DNA of 64,000 nt from assembly GCA_036504735.1 (NCBI GenBank), contig DASXUQ010000002.1, positions 248,001-312,000 of the forward strand. The letters run 5' to 3'. The notes under the pieces were generated by a model. That model saw only the letters and a program-made list of their open reading frames with translations. It was not told the origin of the DNA and ran no database searches. How positions within the stretch are numbered: the first letter of the stretch is position 1; every line of letters begins with the position of its first letter. The position numbers were made by a program, and so were the translations under genes. Shown one piece after another: positions 16,602-24,207 of the stretch. The DNA is from a bacterium. Its GTDB lineage: Bacteria > Electryoneota > RPQS01.

Positions 16602-18221
16602 TTAGTTGGGATTGCTCTGCAGCGAGGCAACCGCATTGCGCAGAATCGAAAGCGCGTAGCTGCGATTGTGGACACCCTTGCTGCCGTCGGCGTTCACGAA
16701 GAAGTACGTGTAGCCTGCGGCACGCTGCGGGGCGCTCCAGTTGACCGTATCCATCGCCGCCATCACGTTGCCACTGCCGTCATGCGGCAGCAACGCCTTC
16801 AGCGAATCCATCAGCACCGTGACTTCCGTCTGCGTGCCGCCGATGTCAAAGTCGGTGGCTCCCGGATGGCACGTCTGGCACTTGCGGATATCCGGCGCGA
16901 AGCGGTGACCGAAGTTCGGTCCGCCCGGCTGGCCACGCGCGATGGTGTACATGTGGCAATCAACGCACATGTCCGGCAGCATCGAGGTAGTGTGCTGGTT
17001 GGTGCGCTCCACGGTGCCCGTTAGTTCCCAGTCGCCATAGCCATTGATCATGTCGCCTTGCGGGCTCTCGTGCGGGCCTGGGTGGGCGCTGCCGGAGGCA
17101 ATCTGTCCCTGAATGTTCGCCTGATTACGGCGGGCATGGTGGCACTGTGCGCAAAGCTGGCCCTTGCCCATACCGGTGATGGTGCGGCCGGCGGGATTGT
17201 CTTCGCCGCCGTACGCCTGCGTCACGTCCGCCACGCTGCGAAGCTGCGCGTCGTTGGTCTTATTGTGCGGATCGTGGCAGGTGGTGCAGTTGATCTGATT
17301 CGCCATCGCCAGATTCGCCGTCGTCCAGTCCGCGTCCTTGCTCTTGATAAAGCCTTCCGACACGTGGCAGGGATTGCAGGAAGCGCCACCCCATTCGGTC
17401 AGGAAGGGACCGACGCCGCCTGAGCGGGCGATCACTGTGCCGTGACCTGAAGAGTCAATTTCGGTCTGCTGAGTATGGCACTGGCTGCACTTCTCACCGC
17501 TGATCACGTTCGTGAGCTGCGGAGAATGGCCGGCCGGATCCGGACCCATCGCACCGTGGCAGGACTCGCACTGCACGCCCTGAAGTTCGGCGCGCGGATT
17601 GTCGTCATAACCACCGCTGTTCTGGCCATGCGTGGTCAGGTTGCCGTTGTGGTCATACTTGTCGTCGAAACCCGTCGTGTGGCACTGCAGACAGTAAGGA
17701 TTGGTGTTCGACGTGCCCAGCGAGTCATACGCGCCGGCATGGGGAGTCGCTGCCCACTGCGCTGCCGTTGCCGAGTGGCAATGGCCGCAGGAGGTGGCAT
17801 TGCTGCCCAGATAGTTGGGGAACACGGTCGGGCGCGAGGTGCTCACACCCACCGCCGTGCTGTCGCGCACCGTCTGGCCGCCCGCCGTCACCGCCACGCG
17901 CAGCAGAACAACGCCGCGGTCCGCCGGAGCCGTCCACATCGTGGCCGCCGCATTCGGGTTGCTGAAGGTTCCAGCCGTGGCCGTCCACTCATAGGCGAGG
18001 CTGTCGCCGTTCGGGTCATACGCCGAGACCAGTACCTGGCTCGTCACGCCAGGACCCACAGAGTCAGGCATGGCAACCACCGCCGTAATCCGCGGGGCCA
18101 TGGAAGCATTCGCGCCAGCCGGACCCGCCGGGCCCTGGTCGCCTTTACAGCCGGCGAAGATCGCCGCAGTCAACAGGATCGCTGCGAGCAGGATCTGCAG
18201 CATGATTTTTGATTGTTTCAT
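16602..18221 (-). CDS. Nonaheme c-type cytochrome lipoprotein with collagen-like linker
   Basis: The N-terminus is a lipoprotein signal (…AIFAGCKGD, Cys25) followed directly by a short collagen-like GDQGPAGPAG stretch. Residues ~45-125 form an Ig/PKD-like beta domain (VSAYDPNGDSLAYEWTAT). Nine CxxCH motifs follow: CGHCH, CLQCH, CESCH, CSQCH, CNPCH, CTTCH, CAQCH, CVDCH and CQTCH. The C-terminus has a small helical domain and no type IX tail. This architecture suits an outer-membrane-anchored multihaem electron carrier. GAGGT precedes the ATG at short distance. The octaheme cytochrome gene lies just downstream on the same strand but after a terminator, so co-regulation is plausible but not shown. 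Confidence 0.9.
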   Translation of the reverse strand: MKQSKIMLQILLAAILLTAAIFAGCKGDQGPAGPAGANASMAPRITAVVAMPDSVGPGVTSQVLVSAYDPNGDSLAYEWTATAGTFSNPNAAATMWTAPADRGVVLLRVAVTAGGQTVRDSTAVGVSTSRPTVFPNYLGSNATSCGHCHSATAAQWAATPHAGAYDSLGTSNTNPYCLQCHTTGFDDKYDHNGNLTTHGQNSGGYDDNPRAELQGVQCESCHGAMGPDPAGHSPQLTNVISGEKCSQCHTQQTEIDSSGHGTVIARSGGVGPFLTEWGGASCNPCHVSEGFIKSKDADWTTANLAMANQINCTTCHDPHNKTNDAQLRSVADVTQAYGGEDNPAGRTITGMGKGQLCAQCHHARRNQANIQGQIASGSAHPGPHESPQGDMINGYGDWELTGTVERTNQHTTSMLPDMCVDCHMYTIARGQPGGPNFGHRFAPDIRKCQTCHPGATDFDIGGTQTEVTVLMDSLKALLPHDGSGNVMAAMDTVNWSAPQRAAGYTYFFVNADGSKGVHNRSYALSILRNAVASLQSNPN

Positions 18222-18839
18222 GGGTACCTCTTTGGCTCACTCTCGAGAACCGTTGGAAATATATCTGGAAAAAACAAGCTTTCAGCGTTCTGGATACGGT
18301 AGTCAAGTTAAGAAAATCTTCACATGTTTTCAAGAACTATTTCACGAACTCCCGCTTACTGGAGTTCATGGTCTTCTTATAAAGGATTGAATTCCTTATC
18401 ATTTTTTCTGGCCTGCCATATCCCTCGAAAACTCGAGAGGAATATGCATAAGTGGGTAATATTTATCGTGTTCTAATTGGCCCTTGGCAAGGCATATAAT
18501 ATAGGGAAGTCTCTGCCCTACACGCTGCATCACTCTGGCAAAGAGCAAAGCTTATGCCGCGATATTGTAATACGCATATCCAGAATATTAGGATAGCATA
18601 GTGTCAGTAAGAATTAAATACAATACGCAGCAACTAAAAGCACAATTGAATGGTTTCCATAGTAGATGCACGTCTGTCCCGCCCGAGGCCGCAAAGCCGG
18701 GCGGAAGAACCGTTCCCTGCGGTGGGTTGGTTTCTGCCTATCGGTTTCGGAGGAGCAGCGGACGGTAAGTCTGTCGAGTTCTTGGTTAGTATTACTCATA
18801 ATCATGGCACATTTTCAATGACTATGTAAAGGAGTCTGT
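18222..18839. other. Long AT-rich divergent spacer with a GC-rich structured island
   Basis: About 600 bases between the divergent cytochrome and outer-membrane-protein genes. Most is AT-rich. A weak rightward promoter-like pair is TTGTAA (18565) and TAGGAT (18589), spacing 18. The GC-rich island at about 18668-18780 is described separately. AAAGGAG at 18826-18832 serves the gene at 18840. No protein gene is supported. Confidence 0.4.
18668..18780 (+). promoter_or_regulatory. Possible structured 5' leader
   Basis: Inside an AT-rich spacer lies about 110 bases of GC-rich sequence with nested complementarity: CCGCCC/GGGCGG enclosing GGC-CGCAAA-GCC, then GAACC…GGTTC with an inner CCC/GGG, and an outer pairing of CTGTCC with GGACGG. 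This could be a regulatory leader of the following gene. The CGCAAAGCC string also occurs in cyclic-di-GMP (GEMM) riboswitches, but the other conserved blocks are missing, so I do not call it one. Confidence 0.25.
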
Positions 18840-19484
18840 ATGAAGAAGCTTCCGATATCCGTACTGCTGCTGGCCGGTCTGTTCGCCTTTCATTCCAACA
18901 GCTACGCCTTGCTGCGGCTGGGAGTGAAGGCGGGCGTCAACTTCTCCAGCATCACGGTATCCAATCCCGCGCCGAACACCGTGTCTGTCACGTATAAGCG
19001 TACCCCCGGAGTGATGCTTGGGGCATCCGCCGAAGTGGCCGTGGCTCCGGCGCTCAGTATTCGCACCGAGTTGCTGTTTGTCGACCGCAGCACCAAGTTC
19101 GACGCCAAGAACAGCAATGGCACGGTCACCGCCAGCGGCACACTGCGGCTCAACGAAACCTCCCTGGCCCCCTTCCTCGTGATTCGCTATCCGACTCCGG
19201 GCGGAGTCATTCCGTTTTTGCAGGTAGGCCCCGAGTTCGGTCTGCGCACGTTCCTCAGCAAAAAGAACGGCGGCATCGGCGAAACCGTGGACCAAGCCTG
19301 GAAGAAAAGCAACTTCAGCATGAATGCCGGCGCGGGAATTATTCTGCCCGTTGGCCCCGCGATGGATCTGACGCTGGATGGCCGCTACAATTTCAGCCTG
19401 ATCAACCTGCATAGCGGCGGCTCGACCAAAACCCACACCAACGGTATTCAATTCCTGGCCGGCTGGAATTTCCTGAAGATCTAA
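18840..19484 (+). CDS. Outer-membrane beta-barrel protein (porin-like family)
   Basis: A 214-residue protein with a signal peptide (residues 1-24) followed by alternating polar/hydrophobic strands typical of small OmpA/OmpW-like barrels: LRLGVKAGVNFSSITV, GVMLGASAEVAVAPALSIRTELLFV, INLHSGGS, and a C-terminal aromatic strand NGIQFLAGWNFLKI. Such proteins sit in the outer membrane; the specific function cannot be inferred. AAAGGAG is seven bases before the ATG. A bidirectional terminator follows. The long leader contains a possible RNA structure. Confidence 0.85.
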   Translation: MKKLPISVLLLAGLFAFHSNSYALLRLGVKAGVNFSSITVSNPAPNTVSVTYKRTPGVMLGASAEVAVAPALSIRTELLFVDRSTKFDAKNSNGTVTASGTLRLNETSLAPFLVIRYPTPGGVIPFLQVGPEFGLRTFLSKKNGGIGETVDQAWKKSNFSMNAGAGIILPVGPAMDLTLDGRYNFSLINLHSGGSTKTHTNGIQFLAGWNFLKI

Positions 19485-19507
19485 GAAGCACAATCCGGCC
19501 CATAACA

Positions 19508-19537
19508 AAAGCCCCGGTTCGCTCGATCCGGGGCTTT
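19508..19537. terminator. Bidirectional terminator between convergent genes
   Basis: A 10-bp perfect stem (AAAGCCCCGG and complement) with a 10-nt loop, A-rich on the left and T-rich on the right. Serves both the barrel gene and the convergent beta-helix gene. Confidence 0.85.
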
Positions 19538-19559
19538 CTTTATAGAGATCGGATGTCCG

Positions 19560-21182
19560 TTACTTCAACAGCACAATCTTGGCGCTGACCAATGGCCGGT
19601 TCCAGATCGTATCCGTTGCCCGCACAAAATAGACTCCCGAAGCCAGCGCGCGGCCATCCACGGTGATCTCCTTCTGATCGGCCACTAATCCCGCCCACAG
19701 TTCTTTGACCCGCCGGCCCAGCAGATCAAACAGTTCCACCCGCACGATTTCCGCCTGCGGCACCTCAAGCTGAAGAACCGTGGTGCTATTGAAGGGATTG
19801 GGATAGGCAGACAGACGAAAAGCGGAAGGCGGAGCCGCAGCACGAAGCGTGATTGCACTGGGCTCTTCGCACATCACCGTGTCTTCACACCACGGAGCAA
19901 ACTTGACAAAGCCCGTGATGGTGTCACCAAGACCCTGTGGATTGGCCGCCGCATGATAGGGCCCGGTGGAATCGCCCCACCAGTTCCAGCGGGCATCCAG
20001 CGTATCCGTGCTGCGGTCTATCTGCACCGCGTAGCCCGTACTGTCAAACCGGTTGCCATGCAACGCGTAATCATCAAGGGATTCCCCCGCTATGACCGGT
20101 GCCAAGGTGACGGTTGCGTTGCGCTCGCGGTCGAGATGTCGGAATCGGTTTCCTCGGACAGCGCAATCCTCCCGAAGATACAAGCCAACGAAGCCGCCCG
20201 ATGCAGGGGCAAAGTTGTTTTCGAACACATTATCTTCGATCACTGCTCGGCACCTTCCATTGCCACCGTTATCGTTGACGAGGTACACTCCGAACGTGCC
20301 CTGCGCGTTCACGATGTTGTTCACCACGCGATTATTGCGGAGGGTGACGACAGACGTATCGTCGCAGGCACAATCGAGAGTAATGACTTCGTGTCCCAGA
20401 TACAGACCTTCGAATACATTATTTTGTACAAGTCCGGAGGTCACCCCCAACCACAGCGCGGGATCGAACGACTGCTCGTTGGCTTCGGACGGACCAAAAA
20501 TACAGTCCTCAATGCGGATGCCGCGCCCTGTGACCATGCACAGCGAGCCGTCGCGGTTGCCGAGAAAACGGCAGCGCAAAAAGGTACTGCTGTCCCCGAC
20601 ATGGATATTGAACAAAGCGCGACCGTGGAATACGCAATCCGTGGCGTGTAAGGCAAAGTGGCTCTCCGTGCTGTAGACGCACGCGCCCTGAATCGTACGA
20701 AACTCACACCGCTCCATGCTGATGGACCGCCATCCTGCCACGTAACCGCCCGCCGTGGAATCAAGGATGCAACGACGCAGCATGACGCCCGGACATCCCC
20801 CCGAAATTCCGCCGTTGGATCCCGGATCGTGCGGATACATGGCGGCGCCATTGTGAAAGCTCAGGTCCTCGACCGTAATGCTCAACGGAGTGGTAAGCGT
20901 CGGAAGAGTCAGGCAAGTGCGTCCGCGAGGATTCGTGAGTGATGTGGGATCTATCACCGGACGCGGATAATCGCCCGTATCGGGAATGGCGTCGCCCTTC
21001 AGAACGAAACTACGCCCCGGACATTGAAGTGCCTCTGCGTACGTCCCCAGCGCCACAAGCACCGTGTCGCCATTCTGAACCGCATTCAGCGCACTCTGAA
21101 TCGTTGCATAGTCAGCGGGCACGTGCCGTGTCACGGCCCACGCCGTGCCCGCCAGCAACAACACCGCAAGCATGCGTATCAT
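19560..21182 (-). CDS. Secreted right-handed beta-helix protein with type IX sorting domain
   Basis: A signal peptide (MIRMLAVLLLAGTAWA) is followed by the typical start of parallel beta-helix proteins (HVPADYATIQSALNAVQNGDTVLVALGTY). Many short rungs follow (CILDSTAGGY, NNVFEGLYLG, LRNNRVVNNIV), resembling pectate-lyase-like and NosD-type folds. A WNWWGDSTGPYHAAANPQG segment precedes the C-terminal type IX domain (YPNPFNSTTVLQLEV to KIVLLK). I chose the ATG at 21182 because GGGGA lies seven bases upstream; in-frame starts further upstream lack this. The preceding Cys-rich gene ends 13 bases before it, so they form an operon. Probably a surface protein, possibly polysaccharide-binding. Confidence 0.85.
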   Translation of the reverse strand: MIRMLAVLLLAGTAWAVTRHVPADYATIQSALNAVQNGDTVLVALGTYAEALQCPGRSFVLKGDAIPDTGDYPRPVIDPTSLTNPRGRTCLTLPTLTTPLSITVEDLSFHNGAAMYPHDPGSNGGISGGCPGVMLRRCILDSTAGGYVAGWRSISMERCEFRTIQGACVYSTESHFALHATDCVFHGRALFNIHVGDSSTFLRCRFLGNRDGSLCMVTGRGIRIEDCIFGPSEANEQSFDPALWLGVTSGLVQNNVFEGLYLGHEVITLDCACDDTSVVTLRNNRVVNNIVNAQGTFGVYLVNDNGGNGRCRAVIEDNVFENNFAPASGGFVGLYLREDCAVRGNRFRHLDRERNATVTLAPVIAGESLDDYALHGNRFDSTGYAVQIDRSTDTLDARWNWWGDSTGPYHAAANPQGLGDTITGFVKFAPWCEDTVMCEEPSAITLRAAAPPSAFRLSAYPNPFNSTTVLQLEVPQAEIVRVELFDLLGRRVKELWAGLVADQKEITVDGRALASGVYFVRATDTIWNRPLVSAKIVLLK

Positions 21183-21195
21183 GGACATTCCCCGG

Positions 21196-21675
21196 TTAAT
21201 CCGTAAGTTTCGCCCGTGCGGTGCACGTGGTCGGACAATCGTCACAGGTAACTCCCGGACAGTGCCGCTTACACACCACCAAACGATAGAGATTGCCTGG
21301 TTGTAGTTGGAGGCATGTTTCCGTATGCGAACACTGGTTTTCCTGGCAACTGATATGTGATGGACCACATCGCACGTCGAGGCTGCCGTCCTTGACGACA
21401 TAGGCGCAGACCTGACAGTATTTGCAGTAGGCAGGATCTGAGCACTGCATTTCTGCCGTCAGATAGTACGTTCCCTCCACGGGCACGACGAATGCGGCTG
21501 ACAGTCCGCAATTCGCATCCGGAGAATTGCACTCCTGCACATCGCTGCAAGTGGCGTCAGTCACCTCGACTACAAATTGGGCGGGGAGATTCGGAGAACC
21601 CTGCCCCACCCCCACCGTAACCGAACCCAGCAAGACAAGGATGCCCATGACCATGATACTCAGAATCGTCTTCAT
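21196..21675 (-). CDS. Cys-rich secreted protein, unrecognised
   Basis: A signal peptide (MKTILSIMVMGILVLLGSVTVGVG) precedes a mature region of about 135 residues with 18 cysteines, in patterns such as CSDVQEC, CKYCQVC, HCPGVTCDDCPTTC. Several disulfides or a metal site are likely after export. I know no family with this spacing. GGAGG is eight bases before the ATG at 21675. It is followed 13 bases later by the beta-helix T9SS protein, so the two are probably co-exported and may interact. Confidence 0.75.
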   Translation of the reverse strand: MKTILSIMVMGILVLLGSVTVGVGQGSPNLPAQFVVEVTDATCSDVQECNSPDANCGLSAAFVVPVEGTYYLTAEMQCSDPAYCKYCQVCAYVVKDGSLDVRCGPSHISCQENQCSHTETCLQLQPGNLYRLVVCKRHCPGVTCDDCPTTCTARAKLTD

Positions 21676-21881
21676 GACCCGTTCCTCCACACGTGTTTTG
21701 CCAAATCAGTTGCTTCAAACCGTTGGCATACAATATATAACAGGGGGGGGCAGAAAGTCAAGAGAAATTCACAGGTATTTCAATCAGTCTTGATTCCGTC
21801 ACATTCCGGCTATTCACGCCCGCAACGGTCCGATTGACGGCAGGTTAACCGCAGAGCGCCAGTTCGTGCCCGCTCCAACAA

Positions 21882-21908
21882 AAGGCGCAACCCAACGGAT
21901 TGCGCCTT
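21882..21908 (-). terminator. Terminator after alkA
   Basis: A 9-bp stem (AAGGCGCAA and complement) with a 9-nt loop; leftward it continues into TTTTGTT. Confidence 0.8.
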
Positions 21909-21930
21909 CACCAAGTGATCCTCACGCGGC

Positions 21931-22821
21931 TCACCACAGCGTCTGCCACAAATAAAACGAACCGTACGCGCGGTACGGCTTCCAGAGATCGGTAATCGCG
22001 ACCGTTTCGTCCAGCGTCGCCTGATGCCCGAGATCATATTCCCTGGCAATCGCATTGCGCAGGCCGATGTCTTCCACCGGACAGGCATCGGGATCGCCCA
22101 CCGCGCGCATCATCGCATACTCGACCGACCAGGGTCCGATGCCGCGCAAGGCCCGCAGCCGCATCCGCGCTTCGTCATAGGGCAGGGCGCAGATCTCTTC
22201 TTCCTTCAACAGGCCGCGCTGCACCGTATCGGCAATGCCGCGCAGATAGTCCACCTTGCTGCGGGACAGGCCGCACTCGCGCATCTGCTCGCCGCTCATT
22301 TTCAGCAGATCCACAGGCGTGGGAAAGCCTTCGAACACCGTGCCGTTCCATTCCACCACCGCGCCCGCCGCGCGCACCAGCCGCGCCCGCATGGCAAAGG
22401 CCGAGGCCACCGACACCTGTTGTCCGATTATCGACCAACCCAGACATTCCCACAGATTAACCACTCCCACCAGCCGCACCCCGCGAAACCGCCGCACAAT
22501 CGCGGCGAGCACCGGGTCCCTCTTCGCGTTCCGGTAGAAAGCCAGCAGCACGTCATCCGGTCCGAAGGCACGGCGCACGAACCGGTCCAGCAAAGCGTCG
22601 CGCGCTTTGGTCGCCCGGCCCGTGATGATTGCCGCCGCCAGTTTCTGTTTGCCTTCCGCGCGGATCCGCACCAGAAAATAGCCGCGCTCGTCGGCCAGCA
22701 CCTGGTAGACCACTCCTTCGGAGACCGCCGCCCGCTGCGCCAGTTCGTAGCGTCCGATATAGGCAAGAGTGCGCGGAAAATTCAACGGCGCGGAGAACGC
22801 GTAGACGTGCTCTTGCGGCAT
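21931..22821 (-). CDS. DNA-3-methyladenine glycosylase II family (AlkA-like HhH-GPD)
   Basis: 296 residues. The N-terminal ~110 residues form the AlkA-type beta domain. The HhH-GPD core starts at NLWECLGWSIIGQQVS, and the helix-hairpin-helix is LRGIGPWSVEYAMMRA followed by the catalytic Asp251 in CPVEDIGLRNA. The enzyme excises alkylated purines in base-excision repair. The family also includes 8-oxoguanine glycosylases, but a catalytic Lys typical of OGG1 is not evident at the usual place in the hairpin. The gene begins 13 bases after the stop of the beta-helix gene upstream, so it is probably read through from it. Confidence 0.85.
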   Translation of the reverse strand: MPQEHVYAFSAPLNFPRTLAYIGRYELAQRAAVSEGVVYQVLADERGYFLVRIRAEGKQKLAAAIITGRATKARDALLDRFVRRAFGPDDVLLAFYRNAKRDPVLAAIVRRFRGVRLVGVVNLWECLGWSIIGQQVSVASAFAMRARLVRAAGAVVEWNGTVFEGFPTPVDLLKMSGEQMRECGLSRSKVDYLRGIADTVQRGLLKEEEICALPYDEARMRLRALRGIGPWSVEYAMMRAVGDPDACPVEDIGLRNAIAREYDLGHQATLDETVAITDLWKPYRAYGSFYLWQTLW

Positions 22822-22834
22822 GTCTCCTCGTGAC

Positions 22835-23923
22835 CTAATCGTGCACGGAGGTATTCACACTGCTGACCGTCGTGCCGTCATCATGTTCGAGGCCCTTGCC
22901 GCCGTGATTGCCGCTCAGCGAGCAGTTGACCAGAGACACCGCCGAACGCTCCGTGCAGAACAGGCCGCCGCTCAAATTGTCGCTGACCGATGCGTTGGCA
23001 ATATCCAGTGTGGAGCCGTTGCAGAAGATGCCGCCGCCGCGCTCCGAGCCACGGTTCCTGCTGATGGAACAGTTTGCCATGCTCACATTGGAGCCGTTCA
23101 GCAGCGCCACGCCGCCGTTCTCATTCTTGTTGATCGACGCATTGGCCAGATCCAATGTCGAGCCGCTGACAAAGATACCGCCGCCCTGCGACTGCCCCTT
23201 GTTTTCGCTGACCTCCGAATTGGCCAGATCCACGGACTTTACATTTTCACAGGCCAGACCGCCACCCGTATTGTGCGTAATCGAAATATTGGCCAGATCC
23301 ATCGTGCCGCCGGAAATGTACACGCCACCGCCCATCTTACCCGCGGAATTTTCCGTGAAGGTGCAGTTCACCACTTCCGCCGAGGAATTCACCGATGCCA
23401 GACCGCCGCCCGATCCATCAGCCGTATTATGGCGCACCACGCAGCTCTCGAGCCGCGGACTGGAATTTTCGCAGTAGATTCCGCCGCCCAGCGCGTCCGC
23501 ACCCTCGCCACTCGCGTGGCCGTTTTCAATCACACAGTTGTTCATCCGGCAATCGCTGGACGCGTTGACAAAACGGATGCCGCCCCAACCGGCAGGATTC
23601 GCCGAAGTATCAGCCGTGAAGCGGATACTGATCGCGCTTTCCTTGCGCTGCTTCAGCCGGATCAGCGAATGGTCTTCGGCGACGGCAATCAAGGTTCCGT
23701 TTACCGTGAACTTGTAGTGCCCGGTAAAATACACATTCACGTTCGGCTTAATGGTCAGCGTCTGCCCTTCCGGCACGACAACATCGCCCTCGATCACATA
23801 CGGACTGTCTTTTTCCGTCCACTCACCGGACACCGGCCCAGCCGCCACATGAGTCGCATCGGCCCATGCAAGTGGCGCCAGCAGAACAATCCCGAAGAGA
23901 ATGGCCCACATGAGATGTTTCAT
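22835..23923 (-). CDS. Secreted beta-helix (polymorphic-outer-membrane-protein-like) repeat protein
   Basis: A signal peptide (MKHLMWAILFGIVLLAPLAWA) precedes a short beta domain and about ten regular rungs. These contain GGG-I/V-Y/F and S-x-L-D-L/I-A-N-x-S motifs, for example GGGIFVSGSTLDLANASI and GGGIFCNGSTLDIANASV. The periodic pattern is that of right-handed beta-helix proteins such as chlamydial Pmp passenger domains. The protein ends on a rung without a type IX tail or barrel, so its export route is unclear. I chose the ATG at 23923 (AGGGGC eight bases upstream) over one 21 bases earlier. The near-identical rungs suggest recent internal duplication. AlkA follows 13 bases downstream. 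Confidence 0.8.
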   Translation of the reverse strand: MKHLMWAILFGIVLLAPLAWADATHVAAGPVSGEWTEKDSPYVIEGDVVVPEGQTLTIKPNVNVYFTGHYKFTVNGTLIAVAEDHSLIRLKQRKESAISIRFTADTSANPAGWGGIRFVNASSDCRMNNCVIENGHASGEGADALGGGIYCENSSPRLESCVVRHNTADGSGGGLASVNSSAEVVNCTFTENSAGKMGGGVYISGGTMDLANISITHNTGGGLACENVKSVDLANSEVSENKGQSQGGGIFVSGSTLDLANASINKNENGGVALLNGSNVSMANCSISRNRGSERGGGIFCNGSTLDIANASVSDNLSGGLFCTERSAVSLVNCSLSGNHGGKGLEHDDGTTVSSVNTSVHD

Positions 23924-24036
23924 AGTTCTGCCCCTTTTGACCAAAATCGCATACTCGTCTGTTTAATTAGACTCGTCCGGCCACATTTTGTTGCACGAGC
24001 AACTCATCCCATGGTTCCTGCCTCTTCTCTTCTGCA

Positions 24037-24084
24037 CCCCTTTCCCTATTCTATGGGTAAGGGGCAGGGGGATAGAGGTCTGCC
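24037..24084. repeat. G-run spacer module, copy 1
   Basis: A CCCCTTTCC…GGGGCAGGGGGAT…GGTCTGCC element, closely similar to 39851-39900. It can fold as a C-run/G-run hairpin. Lies in the spacer between the MFS and beta-helix genes. Confidence 0.6.
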
Positions 24085-24145
24085 CTCGCATGACTAAGCA
24101 CCACGCTCCCGCGTGGTGCGGGTGCGGCGAATCTTTGGATTTCGG

Positions 24146-24189
24146 CCCCTTCCCCCTTTGAAAAAGGGGGAATAAGAAGGGGGTTCTGC
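24146..24189. repeat. G-run spacer module, second type, copy 1
   Basis: CCTTCCCCCTTTGAAAAAGG followed by GGGAATAAGAAGGGGGTTCTGC. Nearly identical to 51152-51193, more than 25 kb away. The core CCCCCTTTGAAAAAGGGGG is a perfect hairpin. Confidence 0.7.
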
Positions 24190-24207
24190 ATCTCACCAGC
24201 AGCACTC

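Noticed and set aside
18668-18780. Cyclic-di-GMP (GEMM) riboswitch
   Set aside because: Only a CGCAAAGCC string matches; the conserved 5' block and the second conserved stem sequence are absent.
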